Assembly: GCA_965220235.1 (NCBI GenBank)
Contig: OZ244815.1
Coordinates: 1 to 64,000, forward strand
Reading direction: 5' to 3'
Length of the DNA: 64,000 bases
Source: Bin55 sp965220235
Lineage (GTDB): Bacteria > Pseudomonadota > Gammaproteobacteria > Pseudomonadales > Azotimanducaceae
Shown: in pieces, positions 37,647-46,928 of the stretch
Position numbering within the stretch: the stretch's first letter is position 1
Layout: each line of letters starts with the position of its first letter
The notes under the pieces: generated by a model
What the model saw: the letters and a program-made list of their open reading frames with translations, nothing else
The model's database searches: none
Told to the model about the DNA's origin: nothing
Position numbers and translations under genes: made by a program

Positions 37647-40600
37647 CTAGTCTTCGAGTCGTAGTAAATCTTTGTCACCACCGGTAGCGACTACGTTGTC
37701 TGTGATCACTACCTCTTCAGCGAATCGCATGAGGTAATTCGGACCTCCTGCTTTCGGACCTGTTCCCGAAAATCCGTGTCCGCCGAACGGTTGAACACCA
37801 ACGGTTGCACCAATCATGTCACGATTAACGTAGGAATTTCCAGCGCCGATTACTTCTGCAGCAATCTGCGCTCGTTTCTGAATCCTTGTCTGTACGCCAA
37901 ACGTTAACCCAAAGCCTGTATCCCTTACAGCTTCGAGCGTCTCTCGCCATTTGGCCGTTGGATACGAGTACACGTGAAGGACTGGACCGAATATCTCGTC
38001 TCGAACGGCTTGAATCGAATTGACTTTAACGATCGTAGGTCGACAATGCGTTGCTTGCAACGACGGCTCAAGTTCGTACTGATAAAGTACGTCATCACGA
38101 ACGCTATTAATGTACTCGTTCAGCCGCTCTAACGCCTCTTTGTCGATGATTGGACCGACATCCGTCGCTTCATCTCGAGGATCTCCAACTACCAATAAAC
38201 TCGTCGCGTCGACCAACATATTCAACAGTGCGTCCACGACGTCATCCTGCACACACAACAAACGCAATGCGGAGCATCGTTGACCGGCGGAACGGAACGC
38301 CGACGAAATGATGTCATCGACCGTCTGCTCAAGCAGGACAGAGGAGTCGACCAACATCGCGTTCACGCCCCCAGTTTCTGCGATCAACGGTACGATGGGT
38401 CCATCTCGACTCGCTAACGTACGTTGAATAGCTTTCGCGGTGGCGAACGATCCGGTGAAAGCAACTCCGGAGCATTGATCGTGCGCTACGAGCTGCTCGC
38501 CAGCATTCCCACCGCCGTAGACGATTTGAAGGGTGTCGTCCGGTAATCCCGACTCTTGAAACAACTCAACGGCGTAGCGTGCAACCATTGGAGTCTGCTC
38601 CGCGGGTTTTGCAATGACCGCGTTACCAGCTGCCAGCGCTGCCGCGGCCTGGCCCACGAATATCGCTAGAGGGAAATTCCACGGCGCAATGCTCACAAAT
38701 ACACCACGGCCTCGGTAGCTCAAGACGTTAACTTCGCCGGTAGGACCCTTCAAATTTTCTGGTTCGAATTGCCGCTCGCATTCCGCACCGTAATATCGAC
38801 AGAAGTCAACGGCTTCTCGCACTTCTGCGATCGCATCGGTTAACGTCTTGCCACCTTCATCTTGGAGGAGACGGATTAGCTGAGCACGTTGACGTTCCAG
38901 CAACGCTGCGTAGCGTTCGAGAATTTCCCGTCGATCAGACGCTGACACCCGGGACCAGGAGACGGACGCCTGCTGTGCTTTGTCAAACGACCGGCCGATC
39001 AACGTCTTGGTACTCGCCGTTATTGGTATTGTGCCCGCGGATGATGAATCAACGACTGCCAATAGACCATTGACCATCTGTCGGTCTCCTAGGTCAATCC
39101 CGACCGAATTTAGACGGGTTTCCCCATACAAATCACGCGGAAGCGGGATTTTGGGGTGTGGTTCGAACTTACGCCTTTCGACCACTTCGATTGGATCCTG
39201 CACCACCTCCTCAACGGGCAACTGGTCATTTAGGAATCGATTCACAAACGAAGCATTAGCGCCATTCTCGAGAAGACGTCGAACCAAATACGATAAAAGA
39301 TTCTTGAATTCACCCACCGGCGCGTACACTCGAATAGGCGGCATATCGTCAAAACGAGTTTGAGCGCGTGCGTAAAGCAACTCTCCCATCCCGTGCAAGC
39401 GTTGAAACTCAAACGGTCGCCCCTCTGACAAACGCAATGCCGCTGCGATCGAGTAGGCGTTATGTGTTGCCACTTGCGCGTACAGCCGTTTGCAGGAAAA
39501 CAGGCGTCGCAACGCAGAAAGCCACGCAAGGTCTGTTGACGCCTTGCGCGTAAAGACCGGATACCCAGCCAAGCCATCAACCTGCGCTACCTTGATTTCG
39601 GCGTCCCAATACGCGCCTTTGACCAAACGAACTGGAATCGTGCGATTCGTTAGTGCCGCAAGGTCTTCTAACCAATCAACAACAGCATTAGCGCGCTTCG
39701 AATATCCCTGTACGACGAATCCGAGACCGTCCCAATCTCGCAGCGCAGGAGATCGCGCCACGTTCTCGAAAATCTCGAGTGACAGCTCTAGCCGATTCGC
39801 TTCCTCTGCGTCGATTGAGACTTGGACGTTCAAATCTGCTGCCAGAGATGCAAGTTCGTGCATTCGTGCACCTAGCTCCCGCAACAGACGTCCTCGCTGT
39901 AGCGGTTCATATCGCGGATGTAGCGCTGACAATTTGACCGACATGCCAGATTCGGCATGCGCGGACTGGTTCGCTTTTGCTATCGCCTTCAACGCACCAA
40001 CGTACGCATCGAAATACTCGTCAGCAGCACGTGTTGTACGCGCGCCTTCTCCTAACATATCGAATGAACACGCGGTTCCCAGCCGCTGAGCTCTATTCAG
40101 AGCACCGTCTATCGTCCGTCCAAACACGAACTCGTTACCGAGGATTCGTATAGCATGAGCCATCGCAGCTCGGATCGCCGGCTCCCCAACGTTCGCAACA
40201 AGCGAACCTAACCAGTCTGCTACATTTCGCGTGATTTCGGGTTGCAGCGACATCACCTTTCCCGTGAGCAACAACGCCCATGTGGAGGCGTTTAGAAAGA
40301 GTGATTCCGAGTGTCCGAGGTGTTCTGCCCAATCTGCGGTGCTGAGACGTTCCGAGAGCAGAGCATCCGCCGTCTTTTCATCTGGGATCCGAAGCAGTGC
40401 TTCACTGATGCACATGAGCGCGACACCTGCAGAGCTCGATAGGCCGTATTCAGCGAGAAATTGATCTAAGAACGACCGTTCATGCGAGTGCTTTCGACAT
40501 TCCTCCACGAGTTGACTCGCGTCCCTCACGATGAGTTCTCGCTCCTCATCGCTCATCTTGAGCGTCTTACGTAAAGAACGTAATGCCGGTTCCTCGGTGG

Positions 40601-40679
40601 CACGCCCAGCAGACGTAATGGCGTTGATGTTTAGTTGCAAGATCGTTGTTGAACTAGAGCGATGAATTTGACTACGCAA
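37647..40679 (-). CDS. putA: Bifunctional proline dehydrogenase / P5C dehydrogenase
   Basis: 1010 residues that oxidise proline to glutamate in two steps. The N-terminal FAD-dependent proline dehydrogenase has MSVKLSALHPRYEP, VVQGYSKRANAVVDW, RLVKGAYWDAEI and YAQVATHNAYSIAAA. The C-terminal aldehyde dehydrogenase has IAPWNFPLAIFVGQAAA, AETGGVNAMLVDSS, and SAGQRCSALRLL with the catalytic Cys. It lacks the N-terminal ribbon-helix-helix repressor domain and the extra C-terminal domain of E. coli PutA (1320 residues), so it is a minimal PutA without self-regulation. The start at 40679 is a TTG; a TTG at codon 14 is a possible alternative. Divergent from the purine permease gene. Confidence 0.96.
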   Translation of the reverse strand: MRSQIHRSSSTTILQLNINAITSAGRATEEPALRSLRKTLKMSDEERELIVRDASQLVEECRKHSHERSFLDQFLAEYGLSSSAGVALMCISEALLRIPDEKTADALLSERLSTADWAEHLGHSESLFLNASTWALLLTGKVMSLQPEITRNVADWLGSLVANVGEPAIRAAMAHAIRILGNEFVFGRTIDGALNRAQRLGTACSFDMLGEGARTTRAADEYFDAYVGALKAIAKANQSAHAESGMSVKLSALHPRYEPLQRGRLLRELGARMHELASLAADLNVQVSIDAEEANRLELSLEIFENVARSPALRDWDGLGFVVQGYSKRANAVVDWLEDLAALTNRTIPVRLVKGAYWDAEIKVAQVDGLAGYPVFTRKASTDLAWLSALRRLFSCKRLYAQVATHNAYSIAAALRLSEGRPFEFQRLHGMGELLYARAQTRFDDMPPIRVYAPVGEFKNLLSYLVRRLLENGANASFVNRFLNDQLPVEEVVQDPIEVVERRKFEPHPKIPLPRDLYGETRLNSVGIDLGDRQMVNGLLAVVDSSSAGTIPITASTKTLIGRSFDKAQQASVSWSRVSASDRREILERYAALLERQRAQLIRLLQDEGGKTLTDAIAEVREAVDFCRYYGAECERQFEPENLKGPTGEVNVLSYRGRGVFVSIAPWNFPLAIFVGQAAAALAAGNAVIAKPAEQTPMVARYAVELFQESGLPDDTLQIVYGGGNAGEQLVAHDQCSGVAFTGSFATAKAIQRTLASRDGPIVPLIAETGGVNAMLVDSSVLLEQTVDDIISSAFRSAGQRCSALRLLCVQDDVVDALLNMLVDATSLLVVGDPRDEATDVGPIIDKEALERLNEYINSVRDDVLYQYELEPSLQATHCRPTIVKVNSIQAVRDEIFGPVLHVYSYPTAKWRETLEAVRDTGFGLTFGVQTRIQKRAQIAAEVIGAGNSYVNRDMIGATVGVQPFGGHGFSGTGPKAGGPNYLMRFAEEVVITDNVVATGGDKDLLRLED

Positions 40680-40783
40680 GCCTCTAAAAGTTTAGGTACA
40701 GACGCCGAGTTTTAAAACCGTCCATAGCGCTCAGTCTAGAATGAAAATTGAATGCGCGCGCGAATGTTGGACGATTGAATCCC

Positions 40784-42085
40784 ATGCGAGAAACACTCGA
40801 TCGATTCTTTGACCTCAAAGATCGGGGAACCAACATCAAAACGGAATTGCTCGCTGGGGCAACAACATTCCTGACGCTCGTTTACATCGTATTCGTCAAT
40901 CCCACCATCCTCGCGGACGCAGGGATGAATCACAACGCGGTGTTTGTCGCCACATGCCTAGCCGCAGCTTTCGGTTGCTTCGTGATGGGTCTCTACGCGA
41001 ACTATCCGATCGCGCTTGCGCCCGGAATGGGATTGAACGCTTACTTTGCTGCGACGTTGGTCATCAGTATGGGGATTTCTTGGCAGGTCGCGTTAGGCGC
41101 GGTGTTCTGCTCGGGCGTGCTCTTCTTGATACTGTCGGTGCTGCCAATTCGAGAGATGATCATCAACAGCATCCCAAAATCGCAAAAAATGGCGATTGCC
41201 GCAGGAATTGGCGTATTCCTCATTCTCGTCGCTCTACGAAGCGCGAACGTCATGGGCGACAGTCCCTTGGATATCAGTTCATTAGGAAATTTCGTGCAAT
41301 GGACCGCCGTCCTTGTATTGCTTGGCTTTGTCGTCATGGTGGTTCTAGATTCCAAGAAGGTGCCAGGCGCGTTGGCGTTGGTCATTCTTGCGATAGCGAT
41401 CTTTTGCTGGATCGCGGGTTGGTCTCCTCCTCCTGACGCTATCGTCAGTGGTGTTCCATCCGTCAGCCCAACGTTCATGCAGCTTGATATAGGTGGCGCA
41501 CTCTCTTTAGGCTTGGTTGCGATCGTATTCGCATTGTTGCTCGTCGATTTGTTCGACACCAGCGGCACGCTCGTCGCTGTACTTCATCAAGCCAACATGC
41601 TTGATGACCAAGGCCGTATCAAGAATCTGAGGCATGCATTGCTAGCTGACAGTAGCGCAACGATTTTTGGTTCGTTGGTCGGAACCTCGACCACTACGAG
41701 CTACATCGAGAGCGCTGCGGGAATCCGGGTGGGTGGCCGGACAGGATTAACTGCCATTATCGTAGGGGTGTTATTTATTCTTGCACTGCTGTTTGCGCCT
41801 ATTGCCACATCCATACCGTCGTACGCAACCGCACCTGCGATTCTGTTTGTCGGATGCGCGATGGCGAAGTCACTCGGCGAGATTGAGTGGGTAAACTTGA
41901 CTGAGAGCATGCCTGCCGTGATTACCACCTTCGCGATCCCTTTTTCGGGGTCGATTGCGACCGGAATCGGCATTGGTTTTATCACGTATGTGCTTACCAA
42001 GACCATTGCAGGTCAGGTCAGATCTGTCCATCCCGCTATGGGTGTAATCGCTGCGGTCTTCGTCGTAAAGTTCGTCTTTCTGTGA
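40784..42085 (+). CDS. NCS2/AzgA-family purine permease
   Basis: 433-residue, about 12-segment membrane transporter of the AzgA-like nucleobase group, importing adenine, guanine or hypoxanthine with protons. It starts MRETLDRFFDLKDRGTNIK, followed by the family opening LLAGATTFLTLVYIVFVNP. Later come APGMGLNAYFAATLV, LLVDLFDTSGTLVAV and the conserved GTSTTTSYIESAAGI. I use the ATG at 40784, since the longer frame starts at a TTG and adds 12 residues not seen in relatives. A degraded copy of its last about 190 nt plus the adjoining 3' sequence is found again at 46784-46915, beyond the restriction-modification genes. Confidence 0.92.
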   Translation: MRETLDRFFDLKDRGTNIKTELLAGATTFLTLVYIVFVNPTILADAGMNHNAVFVATCLAAAFGCFVMGLYANYPIALAPGMGLNAYFAATLVISMGISWQVALGAVFCSGVLFLILSVLPIREMIINSIPKSQKMAIAAGIGVFLILVALRSANVMGDSPLDISSLGNFVQWTAVLVLLGFVVMVVLDSKKVPGALALVILAIAIFCWIAGWSPPPDAIVSGVPSVSPTFMQLDIGGALSLGLVAIVFALLLVDLFDTSGTLVAVLHQANMLDDQGRIKNLRHALLADSSATIFGSLVGTSTTTSYIESAAGIRVGGRTGLTAIIVGVLFILALLFAPIATSIPSYATAPAILFVGCAMAKSLGEIEWVNLTESMPAVITTFAIPFSGSIATGIGIGFITYVLTKTIAGQVRSVHPAMGVIAAVFVVKFVFL

Positions 42086-42544
42086 GAGGAACGTATGAGC
42101 AAGGCTCTACGGAACGCCTAGTTCAGATTCTCAATCGTGTTCGTGAAAATACTTACACACGAGCACTTTCCACGTCGTCATTAATCGCCTGTCGGAAGGG
42201 CATCCCAAATTGCAGAGACTCGACGCGACCATGTAATATCAGCTCGTGATCCGTGCTTTGTAGAAATACAAGCGTTTCTTCTGCGGGCAGTATTGGACGA
42301 CCTGCCGCCGTCCCGCTTGACCGCCAAGTTAGCATCTCGGCAAATATTTGGCGTCAAGTGGCTTCGCGCACGACTGCATCGCGCCTTAATAGCGATATTT
42401 CAAGAACCTGCATTAGAGAAAACAAAACCGGACGAGAAAGTGCTGGTTATTCGGACCCGTTCGAACAGTGAAAGAGTTTCGAGCAGATGCTACAAAAGCT
42501 TGACCAGCCGATCAGCCGTTTCGACCATAGGAGTCTGAATTAAG
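42086..42544. other. Intergenic stretch between the permease and the restriction gene
   Basis: 459 nt with no gene I can support. Short open frames occur on both strands (minus 42153-42335, plus 42293-42538) but have no recognisable family, ribosome site or homologue in the window. The first about 80 nt resemble the sequence after the permease relic near 46915-46965 (shared GTTCAG and TTCGTGAAA blocks at similar spacing), so the duplication seems to extend past the permease stop codon. Confidence 0.5.
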
Positions 42545-45274
42545 CTAAGCGAGTATATTCACAGAAAGACGAATTCCCAACAGTGTACGAAGGTCTTTGT
42601 AGATTCTCTCTCTAGACACGGAAAGTCCGAAGTTGCGGATAACTACATCATCGAACAGCTGGCGATCCTCTTGCTCCAGTTCGTCATCCACAATTAAAAC
42701 CTCACGATTTAGTAAAGGATTGAACGCATCCTTGACCTCTAGGGATTGTCTGTGACTCAGGCTTGATGGATCAAGAATATGAAGATACTGTTCAATTCTG
42801 TCTTTGTTGAGGTCCAACGCTCCCTCCCCTCTTCCGAATCCCATTCCTTCAAGGATGAACATGCCGATTGTGCTGTTTAGTAATGCTTGACATAGATCGA
42901 TATCTACATTGTTTTTACCATCAAGACAAACGAGCCTTTGGTCGGCGAACGCTGGCGGGTCAAGTCGCGCGACAAACAATCTCTTATCGTAGTTTATCGA
43001 CATCACAAGTTCAGCCATGTCATCGACGGACATCTCGTACCATTTGAGATTACTTCTCGATAGCCTCGTAACAGTATCGGAATCTTTGAATTTATTTATC
43101 CAGTTTAGTGCTCCGTCATGCCCCAGTTCCCTTAGTTCTTCTTCCGTTCTGTCACAACAGAAGGCATCTCTTTCGGCGGTGCCCTTCAAGAATTTGAAAT
43201 CCTTTAGGTTTTTCGCTAAAGGTCGAATGTAATCCGCCTCGATGCCATGGCTGCCGCTCGGATAGAACAATGCATTTTTTCCTCGCCTCTCCCCACGACG
43301 TATGGAGAAGAAATTGCTTATGGGCACCAACGGCAGATTCAATATCCAATCGCATATGACGAACTGAGCGTTTCCTCCCAAGCCATACTTTCGAAAACGA
43401 ATCATGTCAGGCATGGAGACCCTTCGAATGGTCATCGCGTCCTCAAGAGCCTGACCAAGTTCGATCTGAGCAGCCATCGATCGAACCTCCTCTTCTTCTA
43501 CGAATTCGTTCAACGGTCGCTTTAGAACAACAAAATCAATACTCTCTCGGGGCTCCGAGTTACTATTCCGTTTCTCCATGATCAGGATGTTGGCCACAAC
43601 CTTCGTTTTTTGGAACCATCGACCGGCGCCTGAAGTAATCACGCATTTCAAGTTGAAATACCGGTTCAGCAGATTGAAGAAATCATCTCCCCATTCGGTG
43701 CCCAGCCACGCGTTGGTAATGATGAACCCGAGGCGACCTCCCTGCTTAAGCATGGGGTGGAAGGAAAAAGGCAAATACGCCGCCACATCCGCTCTACCCG
43801 ACAATCCCATATCGGCATCTGCACCGAATACTTCATTCACGTTTGCTATTGCGTTTCCGTATTGTTTTCTTCCTGATTGAGACACGAAAGGCAGATTGGT
43901 TGCGATCGATTCAAATTCACCGAGAGTCTCTGAAAAAGTCGAACCGTCTTTGGGATCGACGAGATCTATGACGGTGTCAGGTCGAATCTCAAATGCATCC
44001 CGTTGAAACAGTCGCATTGGAATGTTCATTAGATGAGGTTTCGCCAACGCAAATGTCGCAATCTGCACAGCCTGAGGATCCAAGTCACCGGCGAATATGG
44101 ATGCCGCGACTTCGACAGAATCTACCCCTGCCGCAAGCTTCTGTTCAGTAGCAGCTCGAACGATGGTTCCGCTACCGCAACAAGGATCGAGAATGCGGTC
44201 CTTCAACCTGTTTCGTAAACACAAGTGAACCAGCAATCGCGCCAACTCGATCGGAGTTGGAAATTGTCCCCGTAGCTTCCTCGTAGCAACTTCGGCGGTC
44301 GCTTCCAATATTTGCGACAACTGTTCCTGTTCTACAGACCCTACCCTCAAATCGGTCAGGAGGTTATTGAATTGTTTCAATTGATTCCAAAGTGCATTTG
44401 GCAGAACATTCAGTCCTAGGCTTGTCGAAAAGATGGTCCAAAAATTACATTCGTGAGAAAGACCCTCAAAAAGCCTCAAGGCTTGTGACGGGGTCGTTTC
44501 TGCTGATATGTCTCCGGCTTTACGTGCTCGGGAGTCCGTTTCACGCAGAATGTGTGCGAAAAGTATCTTGCCGATCCAATTTGAAATCACCGCTTGACCA
44601 AGTACGGTCATTTGATCTGTGCCAGAGTACTCCTTGTCATGCTTGCTCCACCAAAGATCGGCCTCGGCTCGAAACACGTGGTTCCTGTCCGATTCATGGA
44701 TCAGAGCGTCCTTAAGTACACTTTGGTTTTCCATGATCAGAGAGGTTACTCCGCCACTCCGGTACGCTTCGACGAACGGACGACCCTCCAGTGATTTGGT
44801 TTCCAACAAATGATTCACATAGGCGACGATTTCGTCAGCTTGCTTTTCCCATCGGGAACGGTTCGAGATGACGCTGTTGCGAAGCTTGACATCCTCCAAT
44901 TCGTCCCATGAGTTGGAAAGTAAAAAGGAGTCCCTGACACTATCCTTTATGTACAAACGCGCATGAGTCACGTTCCATAAAAGGAAACTATCCAGACCGA
45001 GGGCTCGAGCCTTGTCTTCTGCGTTCTGGTGAAAATCAGGATCATCTATCGGCGTGTCCGGCATCTTCAACTCCCATCCTTGAAGAATTAAGGCTGCCGA
45101 TTTATCCCCGAACAATAGCACATCCGGATAAAGGAATCCGCTATCTGTTGTGATTGTTTGTTCACCACCTGCGTTTTTTATAGGCCGGTTATTCTTATTT
45201 GCGGCATTTTTAATATGCCCGATTAAATCAATGGCCCATGATCGCTCGTTGTAATTTACTTGACGAGGAGTCAT
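42545..45274 (-). CDS. Type IIG-like restriction enzyme: PD-(D/E)XK nuclease fused to N6-adenine methyltransferase
   Basis: 909 residues. The N-terminus looks like a PD-(D/E)XK nuclease: Glu10, then YPD with Asp51, then WELK with Glu68 and Lys70. The middle is a gamma-type N6-adenine methylase with GQFPTP (336-341, motif X), LDPCCGSGTIVRAA (motif I, 363-369) and TNLPF (460-463, motif IV, in place of the usual NPPY/F). The C-terminal third should hold the target-recognition region. This layout fits Eco57I-like type IIG enzymes that cut and methylate in one chain. Its ATG overlaps the stop of the methyltransferase gene upstream by 4 nt, so the two are translationally coupled. Recognition site unknown. 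Confidence 0.85.
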   Translation of the reverse strand: MTPRQVNYNERSWAIDLIGHIKNAANKNNRPIKNAGGEQTITTDSGFLYPDVLLFGDKSAALILQGWELKMPDTPIDDPDFHQNAEDKARALGLDSFLLWNVTHARLYIKDSVRDSFLLSNSWDELEDVKLRNSVISNRSRWEKQADEIVAYVNHLLETKSLEGRPFVEAYRSGGVTSLIMENQSVLKDALIHESDRNHVFRAEADLWWSKHDKEYSGTDQMTVLGQAVISNWIGKILFAHILRETDSRARKAGDISAETTPSQALRLFEGLSHECNFWTIFSTSLGLNVLPNALWNQLKQFNNLLTDLRVGSVEQEQLSQILEATAEVATRKLRGQFPTPIELARLLVHLCLRNRLKDRILDPCCGSGTIVRAATEQKLAAGVDSVEVAASIFAGDLDPQAVQIATFALAKPHLMNIPMRLFQRDAFEIRPDTVIDLVDPKDGSTFSETLGEFESIATNLPFVSQSGRKQYGNAIANVNEVFGADADMGLSGRADVAAYLPFSFHPMLKQGGRLGFIITNAWLGTEWGDDFFNLLNRYFNLKCVITSGAGRWFQKTKVVANILIMEKRNSNSEPRESIDFVVLKRPLNEFVEEEEVRSMAAQIELGQALEDAMTIRRVSMPDMIRFRKYGLGGNAQFVICDWILNLPLVPISNFFSIRRGERRGKNALFYPSGSHGIEADYIRPLAKNLKDFKFLKGTAERDAFCCDRTEEELRELGHDGALNWINKFKDSDTVTRLSRSNLKWYEMSVDDMAELVMSINYDKRLFVARLDPPAFADQRLVCLDGKNNVDIDLCQALLNSTIGMFILEGMGFGRGEGALDLNKDRIEQYLHILDPSSLSHRQSLEVKDAFNPLLNREVLIVDDELEQEDRQLFDDVVIRNFGLSVSRERIYKDLRTLLGIRLSVNILA

Positions 45275-46176
45275 CCTTTGGCGATTGCTTGCGAGTGCCG
45301 GATTACATCGTCTACATCAACCATGCCGCGTTTCGCCGTTCGCCCTATTCTTGCACTTGTCCGCAGGGTTGAAAGGATGGGTTCAGGAGTCAACCCATTT
45401 TTCTCAGATTCTTTCACTTCCGCGAGCCGTTGCTCGGCAACTTGGATATAGTCGATCCGTTGCTTCTTAAACAAGTGGACTTCCTCGTTTTTCTCAATCC
45501 CCACATATCTCCTGCCTTCAATAGCAGCTGCGACAAGGAAACTCCCACTTCCGAACGCGTTATCAAGGACAACATCATTTTCGTCTGTAAATAAGCGGAT
45601 CAGATAGCGCCCTAGTGCAACGGGTTTTTGGGTCGGATGCCACACGCGTCCTCCAGATTCACTTTCAGCGGTCTTGCAGTACAGCGCGTCTGTCGGAAAC
45701 CGACCACCATTGCTTCGCACATGAGAAGGTTTGAAATCTCCATAGCTTCCGGTGTACTGGTTCTTCCTGATGCCTTTGTCGTAAGGTTCTCCATCAGACA
45801 TCACGGGTCTGTAAAGAGGTTGTTTCGGATAAAAGACACAAATATCCTCGTGTTGACGAAGCGGCTGACGACGGGCATTTAAGAAATTCGTAGGTTTGCT
45901 CTTGACCCAAACGAACTTGTATTTAAACCATGCTTCATTGCTCATGATTAATCGAGCAGTGAATAGCCCTTGGGAAGTTAGGACGACGACACCCCCTGGT
46001 TTGAGAAGTCGACGATATTGCTCCCAGAGTGCGTCGAGTGGTATTAAGCTGTCCCACTTGTTTTGCGTCGTTCCATAGGGCAAGTCGCAGAGAACCATGT
46101 CAACGGACTGCTCCTCCAGCGTCTTCATGACTTCCAGGCAATCGCCCTTATGAATTGAACTAGCATGTGCGTTCAT
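45271..46176 (-). CDS. Site-specific DNA methyltransferase, beta class
   Basis: 301 residues with the beta-class motif order: DLPYGTTQ (31-35, motif IV) first, then HPTQKPVALGRYLIR (motif X region, 180 on) and DNAFGSGSF (motif I, 208-213), then GIEKN. DLPY suggests adenine-N6 or cytosine-N4 methylation. It is the first gene of the restriction-modification pair and overlaps the start of the nuclease-methylase gene (ATGA-type overlap). As the nuclease gene also encodes a methylase domain, this enzyme may protect the second strand of an asymmetric site. The C-terminal about 70 residues (VAEQRLAEVKESEKN) extend beyond the catalytic core. Confidence 0.9.
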   Translation of the reverse strand: MNAHASSIHKGDCLEVMKTLEEQSVDMVLCDLPYGTTQNKWDSLIPLDALWEQYRRLLKPGGVVVLTSQGLFTARLIMSNEAWFKYKFVWVKSKPTNFLNARRQPLRQHEDICVFYPKQPLYRPVMSDGEPYDKGIRKNQYTGSYGDFKPSHVRSNGGRFPTDALYCKTAESESGGRVWHPTQKPVALGRYLIRLFTDENDVVLDNAFGSGSFLVAAAIEGRRYVGIEKNEEVHLFKKQRIDYIQVAEQRLAEVKESEKNGLTPEPILSTLRTSARIGRTAKRGMVDVDDVIRHSQAIAKG

Positions 46177-46783
46177 TGGGAGGACCTGTTGATGCGTGGA
46201 GAATCCTTTCCTTGTTCTGAAGCCATTCTTTTATCTAGTGAAATACTGTCTTTTCCCTCATGCTCTCACGTCGACTCTCTGCTAGCCCATAAAAGTGTAC
46301 GTTTCAGCCCTTCCGCGATGCAATACATAGTTCTATGTTCAGATTCGATGAGATTGATAGCTACCTTGTTCTATTCGGACGAGAACGCAAAAGGTACCGA
46401 TTAATTGTGACTCAGTGTGTATTAAACTGACTCCGAAAGCAAGTGTGCTGATTGAAATGTTAGTTCCCACGAGAGCTTAATGGCACACAAATAAAAATCT
46501 ACCCTTACGGTTTGTTTTTGCTGCCGATTCTGACTGCAATTTAAGTGGCTACGTCGCTGGTTTGATCGTTGATCGGTGTCACGGTAAATCGGCTAGCTGT
46601 CTAAAGTATAGGACGATTTGCACAATCCTATAGATGCTATCCACAACTCGGTCCAGTTAGCACGAAAGTGCACACTTAGGCGCGAAATAGTGAATCTCCT
46701 CCCGCTTGAAGTTGCTGATTCAGATTGACCGCCAATTACCTTATTGGAGCTCAAGCTACTTGCTTAAGATCACGATCTTGCCA
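46177..46783. other. Gene-free, AT-rich upstream region of the restriction-modification pair
   Basis: About 600 nt with no supportable gene; short open frames show no family features. It should contain the promoter of the methyltransferase gene. A perfect inverted repeat AAGATC-AC-GATCTT at 46766-46779 lies directly at the border with the permease relic and could be a regulatory or junction sequence. Confidence 0.5.
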
Positions 46784-46915
46784 CCGAGATTGAGTGGACA
46801 CACTTGACCGAAAGCATACCTGCCGTGATTACCAAGACCATTGCAGGTCAGGTCAGTCCATCCCGCTATGCGTGTAATCGCAACGGTTTTCGTCGTAAAG
46901 TTCGTCTTTCTTTAA
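46784..46915 (+). pseudogene. Relic of the 3' end of the purine permease gene
   Basis: Shares with the 3' end of the permease gene (from 41881) the blocks GATTGAGTGG, CCTGCCGTGATTACC, AAGACCATTGCAGGTCAGGT, GTCCATCCCGCTATG and CGTCGTAAAGTTCGTCTTTC, in the same order and strand. An internal deletion joins two TTACC sites, and a further 4 nt are missing after GGTCAGGTCA. The reading frame is lost. It marks the far border of the restriction-modification segment. Confidence 0.88.
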
Positions 46916-46928
46916 GGTAAACGCAGTG

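Noticed and set aside
42153..42335. 60-codon minus-strand open frame after the permease gene
   Set aside because: No recognisable family, no ribosome site, and overlapping plus-strand frames of equal quality. It might be a gene remnant, but nothing supports a call.
42086..42335. Remnant of a second copy of the exported hypothetical protein (46929-47606) in the permease-proximal flank
   Set aside because: DNA similarity past the permease stop is limited to short blocks; the protein similarity I could line up is too weak.
46165..46404. 79-codon plus-strand open frame upstream of the methyltransferase
   Set aside because: Composition is not protein-like and it overlaps the start and likely promoter of the methyltransferase gene on the other strand.
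42545..46915. Insertion sequence or transposon carrying the restriction genes
   Set aside because: No transposase, terminal inverted repeats or short target duplication seen; the flanking repeat is a piece of the permease gene.
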